From positions 62,001 through 126,000 of the forward strand of contig NZ_QJSU01000005.1 in assembly GCF_003217155.1 (NCBI RefSeq): DNA of 64,000 nt, read 5' to 3'. This stretch comes from Psychrobacter fozii (GTDB lineage: Bacteria; Pseudomonadota; Gammaproteobacteria; Pseudomonadales; Moraxellaceae). The notes beneath the pieces were generated by a model. That model saw only the letters and a list, made by a program, of their open reading frames with translations, had not been told where the DNA came from and ran no database searches. Shown in pieces: positions 63,903 through 64,000 of the stretch; position 1 is the first letter of the stretch; every line of letters begins with the position of its first letter. The position numbers and the translations under genes were made by a program.

Positions 63903-64000
63903 CGCAATAGAAGACAGGTAAGAGCACTATAAACAGTAGACTGAACGGCTGAACAGGCCTGACAATCTATCTGGTTTATATGGAATTGACTGTAGTGAAT
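63903..64000 (+). repeat. Dispersed intergenic repeat, possible copy D at the window edge
   Basis: Contains AGTAGACTGAACGGCTGA, GGCCTGAC and the outer end GGAATTGACTGTAGTG, similar to the right halves of copies A-C. It reaches the window end, so its full extent is unknown. Confidence 0.45.

Noticed and set aside
1-64000. CRISPR array, insertion sequence, integrase, tRNA or rRNA gene
   Set aside because: No regularly spaced repeats, transposase or integrase-like protein, or recognisable tRNA/rRNA sequence was seen on either strand.

Overview
The window looks like a chromosomal segment of a Psychrobacter-like member of the Moraxellaceae (Gammaproteobacteria). This is inferred from gene content and protein style: a Lon protease with an acidic N-terminal tail, MipA/OmpV and DUF2799 envelope proteins, a PuuD-type urate pathway, a hut cluster using formimidoylglutamase, and a Moraxella-like microcin exporter. 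No rRNA, tRNA, CRISPR array, insertion sequence or prophage was recognised. Base composition is moderate through most of the window and visibly AT-rich between about 29.3 and 36.0 kb.

Layout. 0-9.3 kb holds housekeeping and small accessory genes: the end of a rhomboid protease, a MipA/OmpV porin-like protein, two unknown membrane proteins, a peroxiredoxin, fumC, 5-formyltetrahydrofolate cyclo-ligase, a class A beta-lactamase of the carbenicillinase (RTG) style flanked by two versions of one small gene, and an Na+/H+ antiporter-family permease. 9.7-17.8 kb holds lon, sodC, topA and two envelope-associated unknowns. 17.9-29.1 kb is an iron-uptake island: exbD-exbB-tonB on the minus strand, a divergent four-gene catecholate-type siderophore ABC importer, a PepSY reductase-like membrane protein and a FepA-like receptor, with Fur-box-like sequences between the divergent operons and inside a perfect 67-bp palindrome upstream of the receptor.

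29.9-35.2 kb is the most interesting part. It is a five-gene minus-strand cluster encoding a 59-residue two-helix membrane protein (candidate immunity), a 100-residue class II microcin precursor with a textbook double-glycine leader, a JmjC/cupin-type Fe(II)/2-oxoglutarate oxygenase, an HlyD-family adaptor, and a C39-peptidase ABC exporter. A good Fur-box match lies upstream, so the cluster may be an iron-regulated microcin whose peptide is hydroxylated. A bacteriocin locus is well supported. The modification step is inference.

36.0-43.7 kb encodes purine catabolism: an NCS2 permease, a RutR-like TetR regulator with two near-identical operator-like palindromes, and uraD, uraH, puuD, puuE, allE and allA. 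Together these take urate to allantoate and then ureidoglycine to glyoxylate plus urea; the enzyme from allantoate to ureidoglycine is not in the window. 43.9-46.4 kb is trpR-trpE-trpG with a TrpR-operator-like site. After a DMT-family transporter and a polar amino-acid ABC importer, 50.6-59.1 kb is the histidine-utilisation cluster (hutC divergent from hutU, a YjiH-family membrane protein, hutH, hutG, hutI) with a perfect HutC-type operator. It is followed by a PepSY protein and gdhA. The right end holds a roadblock/LC7 protein, a PAS protein and a PhnD-like protein without signal peptide, which may form an unstudied cytoplasmic sensory module. Much of 36-61 kb therefore deals with releasing and reassimilating nitrogen from purines and histidine. 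A dispersed intergenic repeat of about 105-110 bp occurs in at least three copies.
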